From an uncultured Prevotellaceae bacterium (lineage in GTDB: Bacteria > Bacteroidota > Bacteroidia > Bacteroidales > Bacteroidaceae), in contig CAMZHP010000163.1 in NCBI GenBank assembly GCA_947306845.1, positions 1 through 7,546 of the forward strand: a stretch of DNA of 7,546 nt. Reading direction: 5' to 3'. The notes under the pieces were generated by a model. It was given only the letters and a program-made list of their open reading frames with translations, ran no database searches and had not been told where the DNA came from. This document shows, in pieces, positions 1 through 7,158 of the stretch (positions are counted from its first letter, which is position 1; each line of letters begins with the position of its first letter). Both the position numbers and the translations under genes were made by a program.

Positions 1-34
1 ATCGCGTCCGCCATTCTTCCTATATCATATGTCT

Positions 35-106
35 AAACTCCCAAACTCCTAAACTTCTAAACTCCTAAACTTCTAAACTCCTAAACTCCTAAACTTCTAA
101 ACTCCT
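35..106. repeat. Tandem 8-bp repeat, nine units of AAACTYCT
   Basis: Nine head-to-tail 8-base units run without interruption. Six are AAACTCCT or the near-identical first unit AAACTCCC, and three are AAACTTCT (51-58, 67-74, 91-98). The array ends 6 bases before the ATG at 113. Each unit junction contains TAA on the + strand and TAG on the - strand. Because 8 is not a multiple of 3, every reading frame on both strands is stopped within the array, so it cannot be coding. Short arrays of this kind are, from memory, common between genes in Prevotella-like genomes. No palindromic repeat with unique spacers is present, so it is not CRISPR. A role in spacing the upstream promoter from the start codon, or in RNA turnover, is possible but unproven. 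Confidence 0.93.
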
Positions 107-112
107 AAAGAA

Positions 113-1549
113 ATGCGCAAACTCCTTCTCTCCTGTCTTTTGGTGCTCATAGCACTGACTTCTGCTACGGCACAGACCCGTGAACTGCATATCCTCTCGG
201 TCAACGATATGCATGCCACCCTCGACAACATGCCCATGTTGGCGGCCATAGCGGACAGCCTGCGTGAAATCGACAAACAGACACTCATCTTTTCGGCGGG
301 CGACAACCGCACTGGCGATCCGGTCAATGATCTTTATCCTATACCGACATACCCCATGACGGCATTGATGAACCTCATCGGATTCAATGCTACAGCGCTC
401 GGCAACCATGAGTTCGATAGCGGCCAGAAGGGCCTGTCAAAGGTCATCACCACCTCCAGCTTCCCCTATCTCTGTGCCAACATGGAGGCAAACCCGGAAT
501 GGAATATCCAGACGGTGCCTTATCAGATCTTCATGGTCGACGGCATCAAAATCGGTGTGCTTGGCGTGGTGCAGTTAGGGGCGAGAGGATTGCCCGATTC
601 ACATCCCGATAACTTGAAAGGACTATCCTTCACACCACCCGAGGAGGTCATACCGAAATATGAGTGGCTCAGAAAAGAGGTGGATATCTATATCCTGCTC
701 TCACATGTGGGATTTGAGGATGACGTGGCACTGGCTGAGAAATTCCCCTATTTCGACCTCATTATCGGAGGACATACACATACCCAGCTCAAGGGAGGCG
801 AACTGCACAACGGGGTGCTCATCACACAGAATGAGAACAAGCTCAAACTGGCTACCTACATCACGCTCAAAGTGGAGGATGGAAAACTGGTTAGCAAGTC
901 AGCTAAAAACATTGATGTAAAAGGTTTTGGAAAGAAAAATGAGGTGGCCGTGGCTATGGTGAAATTCTTCGCTTCCAACCCAGAATTCAAACGGGTGCTC
1001 ACTACGGCGGAACGCGACTTCACCAATGTCGAGCAACTGGGAAGCCTCATGTGCGACGCACTGACGGAAATGACAGGGGCTGACATCGCTCTGCAGAATG
1101 GCGGTGGTGTGAGGATGGCGAAAAAGAAAGCAGGACCATTCACCGTGAATGATGTGCTGCGCCTGGATCCTTTTGGAAACCAATGCATTGAGATGGAGGT
1201 CACTGGTGAGGAGTTCAAACAGATGTATATCTCATGTTTCACCAACGACAGCCATGACCCACCACTGGTCTCGGGGGTGAGGTGCGAATTGCTTGCAGAT
1301 ACCCTGAAGCGCGAAGTCAAGGACGTGCGCATCTATACACCGGATGGCAAGAAACTGAAGAAAAACAAAATCTATAAAGTGGTCTGCAACAGTTATGTTG
1401 CCGCCATCTGCGATGCACCCCGCAAAGATCAGGGGCACAGCATCGGCAAGCGTTGCTCTGACCTGCTCATACAATTCCTCGATGGACATGACCCCATCGA
1501 CTATCATGATGTAAATCGGGTGACGATCATCCATTCACCAATCAAATGA
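113..1549 (+). CDS. Exported bifunctional metallophosphoesterase/5'-nucleotidase (UshA-like)
   Basis: The 478-residue protein probably hydrolyses 5'-nucleotides or related phosphate esters outside the cytoplasm for phosphate and nucleoside salvage. Residues 1-20 form a signal peptide (R2-K3, then a hydrophobic core) with a likely cut at A20/Q21. The two-metal phosphoesterase domain follows, with the family motifs in order: N-D-M-H (D32, H34), G-D-N (D64), G-N-H-E-F-D (97-102, with the catalytic H99/D102 dyad expected from UshA), H198, and G-G-H-T-H-T (219-224). The C-terminal nucleotidase domain begins near residue 300 and has Q-N-G-G-G-V-R-M (328-335), where R334 is expected to bind substrate phosphate. 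All expected metal ligands are present, and the length is slightly below the roughly 500-550 usual for the family. The ATG at 113 is chosen because it starts the signal peptide; there is no Shine-Dalgarno sequence. The gene appears monocistronic. Exact substrate cannot be told: UDP-sugar hydrolase or 2',3'-cyclic phosphodiesterase are alternatives. Confidence 0.9.
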   Translation: MRKLLLSCLLVLIALTSATAQTRELHILSVNDMHATLDNMPMLAAIADSLREIDKQTLIFSAGDNRTGDPVNDLYPIPTYPMTALMNLIGFNATALGNHEFDSGQKGLSKVITTSSFPYLCANMEANPEWNIQTVPYQIFMVDGIKIGVLGVVQLGARGLPDSHPDNLKGLSFTPPEEVIPKYEWLRKEVDIYILLSHVGFEDDVALAEKFPYFDLIIGGHTHTQLKGGELHNGVLITQNENKLKLATYITLKVEDGKLVSKSAKNIDVKGFGKKNEVAVAMVKFFASNPEFKRVLTTAERDFTNVEQLGSLMCDALTEMTGADIALQNGGGVRMAKKKAGPFTVNDVLRLDPFGNQCIEMEVTGEEFKQMYISCFTNDSHDPPLVSGVRCELLADTLKREVKDVRIYTPDGKKLKKNKIYKVVCNSYVAAICDAPRKDQGHSIGKRCSDLLIQFLDGHDPIDYHDVNRVTIIHSPIK

Positions 1550-1604
1550 TATGCTGACTCACGCAATCCTTTACGCAACAGATGGACAAAAAAAAGGAAA
1601 ATTA

Positions 1605-1636
1605 TTTCGCCGTTCACCAAAAATGCCGTATTTTTG
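1605..1636 (+). promoter_or_regulatory. Bacteroidota-type promoter for the kdgK-kdgA operon
   Basis: The -7 element TATTTTTG at 1629-1636 matches the Bacteroidota consensus TAnnTTTG exactly. Twenty bases upstream lies TTTC (1605-1608), one mismatch from the -33 consensus TTTG, at a spacing within the usual 19-21. Transcription would be expected to start about 5-9 bases after 1636, leaving an A/T-rich leader of roughly 45-50 nt before the ATG at 1690. Such leaders are normal in this phylum, where Shine-Dalgarno sequences are rare. No operator palindrome is evident. The rest of 1550-1689 holds no gene and no convincing terminator for the nucleotidase gene. Confidence 0.75.
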
Positions 1637-1689
1637 TGCGTGAAAAGACAAACAACTAAAATTTATCTATCAAAAAATCATTTTTAAGA

Positions 1690-2715
1690 ATGGCAAAAGT
1701 TATCACATTGGGCGAGATCATGCTCCGACTCTCGTCACCGGGACAGAAGAGATTCATTCAGAGCGACTATTTCGACGTGGTTTACGGAGGTGGTGAGGCC
1801 AACGTGGCCGTAAGCGCCGCCAACTACGGACATGAGGCTTACTTCGTGACAAAACTCCCGAAACACGAAATCGGACAATGCGCTGTCAACGCTCTGAGAC
1901 GCTACGGCGTAAAAACCGATTATATAGCACGCGGCGGCGACCGCGTGGGCATCTATTTCTTGGAGACTGGGGCTTCGATGCGCCCTTCCAAGGTGATTTA
2001 CGACCGCGCCAAGAGCGCCATCGCTGAGGCTGAGCCAAGCGACTTCGATTTCGACCAGATCATGGAGGGTGCACAGTGGTTCCACTGGAGCGGCATCACA
2101 CCTGCTATCAGCGACAAGGCTGCAGAACTGACACGCCTGGCTTGCGAGGCTGCCAAAAGACATGGCGTCACCGTGAGTGTGGACCTCAATTTCCGCAAGA
2201 AACTGTGGACCACAGAGAAGGCTCAGAGCATCATGAAGCCATTGATGAAGTATGTCGATGTCTGCATCGGTAATGAGGAGGACGCTCAACTCTGCCTCGG
2301 ATTCAAGCCAGAGGCTGACGTGGAAGGCGGAAAGACGGATGCTGAGGGATACTATGGCATCTTTAAGGGAATGATGGAGACTTTCGGGTTCAAATATGTG
2401 GTCAGCACACTTCGTGAGTCGTTCTCTGCCTCTCACAACGGATGGAAAGCCCTCATCTACAATGGCAAGGACTTCTACCAGAGCAAGCGCTACGACATCC
2501 AGCCCATCATCGACCGCGTGGGTGGTGGTGACTCCTTCTCAGGTGGCCTCATCCATGGACTGTTGACCTATCCCGATGATCAGGGGAAAGCTCTTGAATT
2601 TGCAGTTGCTGCATCAGCACTCAAGCACACAATTCCTGGCGACTTCAACCTCGTGTCACGCGAGGAAGTGGAGAACCTCGCTGGTGGAGATGCTTCAGGA
2701 CGAGTACAGAGATAA
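1690..2715 (+). CDS. kdgK: 2-keto-3-deoxygluconate kinase (PfkB/ribokinase family)
   Basis: This cytoplasmic sugar kinase of 341 residues phosphorylates 2-keto-3-deoxygluconate to KDPG, using ATP. The N-terminal strand and G-E-I-M-L-R-L motif (8-14) start the Rossmann-like fold. The PfkB signature 1 region is G-G-G-E-A-N-V-A (33-40). A D-x-N-F-R-K-K-L-W segment near residue 165 is characteristic of KDG kinases among PfkB enzymes. Signature 2 is D-R-V-G-G-G-D-S-F-S-G-G (275-286), with D281 as the catalytic base and the glycines forming the anion hole. The tail G-D-x-S-G-R-V-Q-R resembles Bacteroidota KDG kinases from memory. The start is fixed by the family N-terminus and the promoter just upstream. 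It lies 42 bp before an aldolase that uses its product, which strongly supports the substrate. 2-keto-3-deoxygalactonate or another ketose kinase is a less likely alternative. Confidence 0.92.
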   Translation: MAKVITLGEIMLRLSSPGQKRFIQSDYFDVVYGGGEANVAVSAANYGHEAYFVTKLPKHEIGQCAVNALRRYGVKTDYIARGGDRVGIYFLETGASMRPSKVIYDRAKSAIAEAEPSDFDFDQIMEGAQWFHWSGITPAISDKAAELTRLACEAAKRHGVTVSVDLNFRKKLWTTEKAQSIMKPLMKYVDVCIGNEEDAQLCLGFKPEADVEGGKTDAEGYYGIFKGMMETFGFKYVVSTLRESFSASHNGWKALIYNGKDFYQSKRYDIQPIIDRVGGGDSFSGGLIHGLLTYPDDQGKALEFAVAASALKHTIPGDFNLVSREEVENLAGGDASGRVQR

Positions 2716-2757
2716 GAGAGTTCATTATTCATAATTGATAGATCATAGAATAGATAA

Positions 2758-3426
2758 ATGGCAAAATTTGATAAACTGGCAGTGATGAAGAAAATCGGTG
2801 ACACCGGCATGGTGCCCGTTTTCTATCACAAGGACCTGGAAACTTGCAAAAATGTGGTAAAAGCTTGCTACGAGGGTGGAGTCAGGGCTTTTGAGTTTAC
2901 TAACCGTGGTGATTTCGCTCAAGAGGTGTTTGGCGAACTGGTGAAGTGGGCAGACAAAGAATGCCCAGAATTGGCTCTTGGCATCGGTTCTGTGGTGGAT
3001 GCTCCCACTGCAGCGCTCTATATGCAACTTGGAGCCAATTTCGTCGTTGGGCCGCTCTTCAATCCCGATATTGCTCCTGTGTGCAACAGACGACTCGTTC
3101 CCTATTGTCCGGGATGTATGACAGTGTCGGAGATAGGTAAAGCTCAGGAATTGGGATGTGACCTGACAAAAGTGTTCCCTGGTGACGTGGTTGGACCGAA
3201 CATGGTAAAGGGACTGAAGGCTCCCATGCCATGGTCGAAAATCATGGTCACTGGTGGCGTGGCTCCTGAGGAAGAAAACCTCAAGGCATGGTTCAAAGCT
3301 GGTGTTTTCTGCGTGGGCATGGGTTCCAAACTTTTCCCAAAAGAGGTGGTGGCTGCCAAAAACTGGAAAGCTATCTCCGACAAATGTGAGGAGGCTCTTG
3401 GCTATATAGTCAAAGCTCGCGGATAA
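2758..3426 (+). CDS. eda: KDPG/KHG aldolase (2-dehydro-3-deoxyphosphogluconate aldolase)
   Basis: This class I aldolase of 222 residues cleaves 2-keto-3-deoxy-6-phosphogluconate to pyruvate and glyceraldehyde-3-phosphate; many homologues also cleave 4-hydroxy-2-oxoglutarate. It should form a trimeric TIM barrel in the cytoplasm. Visible motifs are F-E-F-T-N-R-G-D (45-52), with E46 matching the proton-transfer glutamate of the E. coli enzyme; G-I-G-S near residue 79; F-N-P-D; and L-T-K-V-F-P-G-D, with K138 as the Schiff-base lysine. The phosphate-binding T-G-G-V and G-M-G-S turns follow near the C-terminus. The length is typical. In Bacteroidota this gene is also called kdgA. It lies 42 bp after the kinase gene with no terminator or promoter between them, so the pair is one operon of the lower uronate/pectin (KDG) pathway. 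The short spacer is A/T-rich with no Shine-Dalgarno sequence. Confidence 0.94.
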   Translation: MAKFDKLAVMKKIGDTGMVPVFYHKDLETCKNVVKACYEGGVRAFEFTNRGDFAQEVFGELVKWADKECPELALGIGSVVDAPTAALYMQLGANFVVGPLFNPDIAPVCNRRLVPYCPGCMTVSEIGKAQELGCDLTKVFPGDVVGPNMVKGLKAPMPWSKIMVTGGVAPEEENLKAWFKAGVFCVGMGSKLFPKEVVAAKNWKAISDKCEEALGYIVKARG

Positions 3427-3448
3427 TCCCACAATAATAGAAAAAGAT

Positions 3449-3483
3449 AAGTACCGTCGGGTCGAGAAACCTGGCGGTACTTT
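3449..3483 (+). terminator. Hairpin terminator after the kdgK-eda operon
   Basis: AAGTACCG (3449-3456) pairs perfectly with CGGTACTT (3475-3482). The inner arms TCGGGT (3457-3462) and ACCTGG (3469-3474) extend the stem to 14 pairs, including two G-U wobbles, around a 6-base loop CGAGAA. Only three T residues follow directly, then GTTC, so the U-tract is weak and some read-through into the downstream sensor gene is plausible. On the opposite strand the same hairpin is followed by a five-T run (complement of AAAAA at 3441-3445), so it may work in both directions. It ends 35 bases before the chosen sensor start. Confidence 0.7.
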
Positions 3484-3517
3484 GTTCAACTTTCAGAAGT
3501 TGAGTCCTGATCGAAAG

Positions 3518-6500
3518 ATGAAGTGCTGTCGTATGTGTCGTTTGTATGGCCTGATGATGCTGTTGGGCATTCTGGGAGCCATGTCGGCCTGCTCCGTGTC
3601 TGACGGGGAGAGGGTTGACAAACTCAACCGTATGGCATACGATTTCAGATACAGGAATCTTGACTCCACACTCTATTATGCCAACGAAGCCATCAAGGTC
3701 GCAGGACGATATGATGGCGGATTGGCAGAGGCCTACAACAACAAGGCTTTTGTAAGCATAGCACGGATGCAATATGAATTGGCGGCACTCCAACTCGACA
3801 CCGTGCTCAATATTACAGACAATCAGGTGGAACTGCTTATTGCCGATGTCCAAATGATGAGACTTTGCCAAAGACAATCGCGCAACAAGGACTTCTATAC
3901 CTACAGAGAGAGTGCCACTCTAAGACTCAAGCGCATCGAGGAAGAGGAAAGCATACTCAATCAACACCAACTCGAAAGAATTGTCTATGCACGGTCGGAG
4001 CTAGACATCGTTACCTCCGCATATTATTATTACGTGGGCTTGGAACAGCAGGCGGTGGAGGCAATGGCGAAAATCGATCCCTATGGCGAAATCCTATCCG
4101 ATAACAGCCAATTGCTCAATTATCTCTATAACGTGGGAGCGGGAGGTACCATCACAGAAGGAACACAGGAGGAAATCAACCAAACAGAAATGGAGTATCT
4201 GTTCAAATGCTATGACCTCGCTGTGGTAAACAATTTCCCATTCTGGGTGGCCAACTCGCTGCAGGCCATGAGTGAGCACCTGCAAGAACCCACAATGAGG
4301 CAAAGACTGATTAAAGACAATTATCCTGTTTTAAGGAATATCAATGTGGAGGACATGCCAGACAGCTTGCTCGCTGGCAACCTCGCACAACGCTCGTTGG
4401 ATATTTTCCTTGAGTATGGTGACGTGTATCAGACCGCGGGAAGTTACCGTACTCTCGCCCAATGCTATTGGTATATCGGTGACTATAACTCGTCGTTGTT
4501 TTGCCTCAATGCGGCTCTCCACAATGATACCGCCATCTACAAAGCCCCCGACTTGGTGGCTTCTATTCAGGAGCAACTCAGCGTTTCGTATGCGGCACTC
4601 AACAACAAGGAGGAAACTAATCGCAACAGGCGCGACTATATAGCCATTCAGGACCGAACAAGGCAAGACCTCTACTTGGAGTCTCGTGCCGAGCAACTCG
4701 ACACTGCCGTGAAACAACTCAATGTCATGATTGTGGCCATCATCATCGCTATGGCGCTCGCAGTGGCGGCTCTCTTTTTCTTCACCTATCTGAAACGGAG
4801 AGATGACCGGCGCAATCCGGCTGATGAGCTCCTCCAACCGCTGGAGGAATGGAAAAAAGAAAACCAACAAAGGCTGGAACAGCTCAACGATCGCTACGAG
4901 GAGACCATGGAGAAAATGGCGGTCTGTGAACTGCATATCGACAACAACAAACGACTCAATCTGGAACAACGGGCAAAGGTGTCGCTTGCCAATATGGTGA
5001 CACCCTATCTCGACCGTATTCTCCTCGAAATCAGAAAACTCAACACTGCCAACGAGGGAGAGGAGCGCAGAGAAGAACGTTATGCTTATGTGGCGGAGCT
5101 CACCGACCGCATCATGCAATACAACGATATCCTCACACAATGGATACAACTGAGAAAAGGGGAACTGAGCTTGCATATAGAGAGCTTCCCCTTGCAAACT
5201 CTCTTCGACATCGTGGCGCACAGCAGAAGAGGATTCCAAATGAAAGGAATCGAACTAAAAGTGAAACAGTCAGAGCAGTGGGTGAAGGCTGACCGAACGC
5301 TCACTCTCTTCATGATCAACACGTTGGCCGACAATGCACGAAAGTTCACAGCCGAAGGTGGTTCGGTGTCTGTCTATGCCGAGGATACGGACAAATATGT
5401 GGAAGTGAGCGTGGAGGATACGGGAATCGGGATGACGGAGGAACAGATGGAAGATGCTTTCAGGGTGGAGAAAAAGGCTTTCACTGAAGAGGGAAACGAT
5501 AACAACGCACTGAATGCTCCATCACGTGAACACGGACATGGTTTCGGACTGGTCAACTGTAAGGGCATCATAGAGAAATACAAAAAAATCAGCTCTCTCT
5601 TCAGCGTATGCAGCATAGGAGTGGTCAGCTCGCCGGGCAAGGGAAGTCGCTTCTTCTTCCGACTGCCTAAAGGGGTGAGAAAAGCCTTGACCATACTTGT
5701 GCTGTTCCTCTGCGGAATGACAGGGGCAAATGCCAATGCACAGAGAGACAGCCTGCTCTCATTGGCAGGGAAATATACGACGTTGGCCTCAAAATGCAAT
5801 GAGCAGGACAGATACCAGGAGACCATTCAATACGCAGATTCAGCCATCGATGCGTTCAACAAGGCATATAGGATGATGGTGCCAAACGGAACGGATACCT
5901 TGGTGTTGCAGAGCAGCAAGTCGGTGCTGCAGTCTGAGATTTTCTGGTATCATGACAGACTTCCCGTTGATTTCAATGCCATACGCACCATGCGCAATGA
6001 TGTGGCGGTAGCTGCTTTGGCTCTCCACGAATGGGCGGTCTATAGATATAATAATAAGGTATATACCCAACTATATAAGGAAATGTCGGCAGACAGCACA
6101 TTGGAGGAATACTGCCGCATGATGCAGAAATCGAAAACCAACAAATATATGGCCATCGTGATTCTCATCATCCTTTCTCTGGTCATCTTCATGGCTTATT
6201 TCCTCCTATACTACCGCCATCAGGTCAACTACCGGTTCTGCTTGGAACGAATAAAGGCGATGAACGACGTGCTGAGGGGAGATGCTGATGATGAGCGCAA
6301 GCTGAAGGAAATAGAGAGACTCGCGGGTGTAAGCCGAAAAGAGGGTGGAAACAGAAGCAAGCCCAACATGTATGATGACGAAAGACTGCCACAGCAGTTG
6401 CAGGTCATCGCCGACGAGCTGATCACCACACTCCAAGAGAGCATAGAAAACAGGCACAAACGGATGGCAGACATCGACATCGCAGAGGATGAGGTGAAAC

Positions 6501-7126
6501 GGTGTGAGTTCGAAAACGACAAACTGCATGTATGCAACAGCGTGCTCGATAACTGCCTGAGCACACTCAAACATGAAACAATGTATTATCCCTCAAGGAT
6601 AAGGATGCTCATCGACAAGAGAGACGAGCAGCTGCAGAGCGTTTCCGAATTGGCTGATTATTACAAGGAATTATACTCCATTCTTAGTCTCCAGGCTATG
6701 AGGCAGGTGGAAAGCGTGCCGCCAGAGTGCGTGCCTGTGAAAATAGGACAACTACTGCCAGACTTGGCACATCACAAGCTGGCAGGGGTCTCCATCCTTG
6801 GGGACAGACAGATGCTGCGATACCTGTTCAGCTTGCTCGCAAAACAGGGTGGGGGAGCTTCGCAAAACGTGGCTGTAAGCGAGAGCGGAAATCGGTATGT
6901 GACCTTCCGGCTGTCTTACCAAAAGATGAAACTCACCGATGAGGAATGTCATGAGCTGTTCAATCCTTCGTTGGGTAACCTGCCCTTCCTGCTCTGCCGC
7001 CAAATCGTCAGGGACATAGGCGATGCCACTAATGCGAGAGGATGTGGCATCAGGGCAGAAAACAATCAGGAGGGAAACACTGAACTGGTCGTTACACTGG
7101 TCAAGGCCAGGAACATGGCTGCATAA
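3518..7126 (+). CDS. Tandem double histidine-kinase-like TPR sensor protein
   Basis: A 1202-residue membrane sensor made of two kinase-like halves, expected to signal to the adjacent response regulator. Half 1: signal peptide with a possible lipobox ending at C25, an extracytoplasmic helical region with TPR-like repeats (about 35-98 and 307-377), membrane helix about 403-425 followed by K-R-R-D-D-R-R, coiled coil about 435-485, a DHp-like segment lacking the usual histidine (L-A-N-M-V-T-P-Y, 490-497), and an intact HATPase domain: N-box N606, D-T-G-I-G at 634-638, G-H-G-F-G-L at 673-678. Half 2: a signal-peptide-like helix 720-741, a short extracytoplasmic segment 742-877, membrane helix about 878-899, a coiled-coil-like stretch, L-K-H-E-T-M-Y-Y-P (H1019), and a degenerate ATPase tail with no glycine box. 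The ATG at 3518 starts the signal peptide; an in-frame TTG at 3482 lies inside the hairpin and is unlikely. Parts may match Pfam DUF5112/DUF5113, recalled but unverified. Confidence 0.85.
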   Translation: MKCCRMCRLYGLMMLLGILGAMSACSVSDGERVDKLNRMAYDFRYRNLDSTLYYANEAIKVAGRYDGGLAEAYNNKAFVSIARMQYELAALQLDTVLNITDNQVELLIADVQMMRLCQRQSRNKDFYTYRESATLRLKRIEEEESILNQHQLERIVYARSELDIVTSAYYYYVGLEQQAVEAMAKIDPYGEILSDNSQLLNYLYNVGAGGTITEGTQEEINQTEMEYLFKCYDLAVVNNFPFWVANSLQAMSEHLQEPTMRQRLIKDNYPVLRNINVEDMPDSLLAGNLAQRSLDIFLEYGDVYQTAGSYRTLAQCYWYIGDYNSSLFCLNAALHNDTAIYKAPDLVASIQEQLSVSYAALNNKEETNRNRRDYIAIQDRTRQDLYLESRAEQLDTAVKQLNVMIVAIIIAMALAVAALFFFTYLKRRDDRRNPADELLQPLEEWKKENQQRLEQLNDRYEETMEKMAVCELHIDNNKRLNLEQRAKVSLANMVTPYLDRILLEIRKLNTANEGEERREERYAYVAELTDRIMQYNDILTQWIQLRKGELSLHIESFPLQTLFDIVAHSRRGFQMKGIELKVKQSEQWVKADRTLTLFMINTLADNARKFTAEGGSVSVYAEDTDKYVEVSVEDTGIGMTEEQMEDAFRVEKKAFTEEGNDNNALNAPSREHGHGFGLVNCKGIIEKYKKISSLFSVCSIGVVSSPGKGSRFFFRLPKGVRKALTILVLFLCGMTGANANAQRDSLLSLAGKYTTLASKCNEQDRYQETIQYADSAIDAFNKAYRMMVPNGTDTLVLQSSKSVLQSEIFWYHDRLPVDFNAIRTMRNDVAVAALALHEWAVYRYNNKVYTQLYKEMSADSTLEEYCRMMQKSKTNKYMAIVILIILSLVIFMAYFLLYYRHQVNYRFCLERIKAMNDVLRGDADDERKLKEIERLAGVSRKEGGNRSKPNMYDDERLPQQLQVIADELITTLQESIENRHKRMADIDIAEDEVKRCEFENDKLHVCNSVLDNCLSTLKHETMYYPSRIRMLIDKRDEQLQSVSELADYYKELYSILSLQAMRQVESVPPECVPVKIGQLLPDLAHHKLAGVSILGDRQMLRYLFSLLAKQGGGASQNVAVSESGNRYVTFRLSYQKMKLTDEECHELFNPSLGNLPFLLCRQIVRDIGDATNARGCGIRAENNQEGNTELVVTLVKARNMAA
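5669..5680 (+). other. Junction of the two sensor halves: G4 run overlapping a cryptic GTG start
   Basis: The sequence AAA-GGG-GTG-AGA reads K718-G719-V720-R721 in the fused frame. The first half ends with R-F-F-F-R-L-P-K-G, which is where a histidine kinase normally stops. With one G fewer in the run at 5672-5675, the reading would be AAA-GGG-TGA, a stop, and the GTG overlapping that stop (GTGA) would open the second half. The second half would then be a separate protein of 483 residues beginning M-R-K plus a hydrophobic core and A-N-A/Q, an ordinary signal peptide at 5675-5740. As given, the window encodes the fused form. What is seen is the sequence; that the fusion arose by, or toggles through, a single-base change is inference. 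Confidence 0.6.
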
Positions 7127-7158
7127 AACAAGATCATCAATTATTCACAATACAAACC

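Noticed and set aside
35..106. The repeated tract as a CRISPR array or telomere-like sequence.
   Set aside because: Units are 8 bases with no spacers and no palindrome, so it is a simple tandem repeat.
2716..2757. The A/T-rich kdgK-eda spacer as a regulatory hairpin.
   Set aside because: Only short imperfect inverted pieces (TATTC and GAATA) are present in a low-complexity A/T stretch, which is not enough to support a structure.
3478..3484. TACTTTG as a -7 promoter element for the sensor gene.
   Set aside because: It has one base too few between TA and TTTG, overlaps the hairpin stem, and has no -33 TTTG at the right distance.
2743..3489. Long open frames on the - strand, such as this one over eda, and others at 4331-5239 and 1735-2436.
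   Set aside because: They lie opposite well-supported conserved genes, show no recognisable domain, and are rich in Cys, His and Ser as expected of antisense shadow frames.
3482..3517. In-frame TTG start at 3482, giving 12 more residues on the sensor.
   Set aside because: It lies on the last base of the hairpin stem and would place charged, non-signal sequence before the signal peptide. The ATG at 3518 starts a normal signal peptide.
5675..7126. Calling the second half of the sensor as a separate gene starting at GTG 5675.
   Set aside because: As given, the frame is open without a stop from 3518 to 7126, and no Shine-Dalgarno or promoter precedes 5675. It is recorded as a hypothesis rather than an annotated gene.
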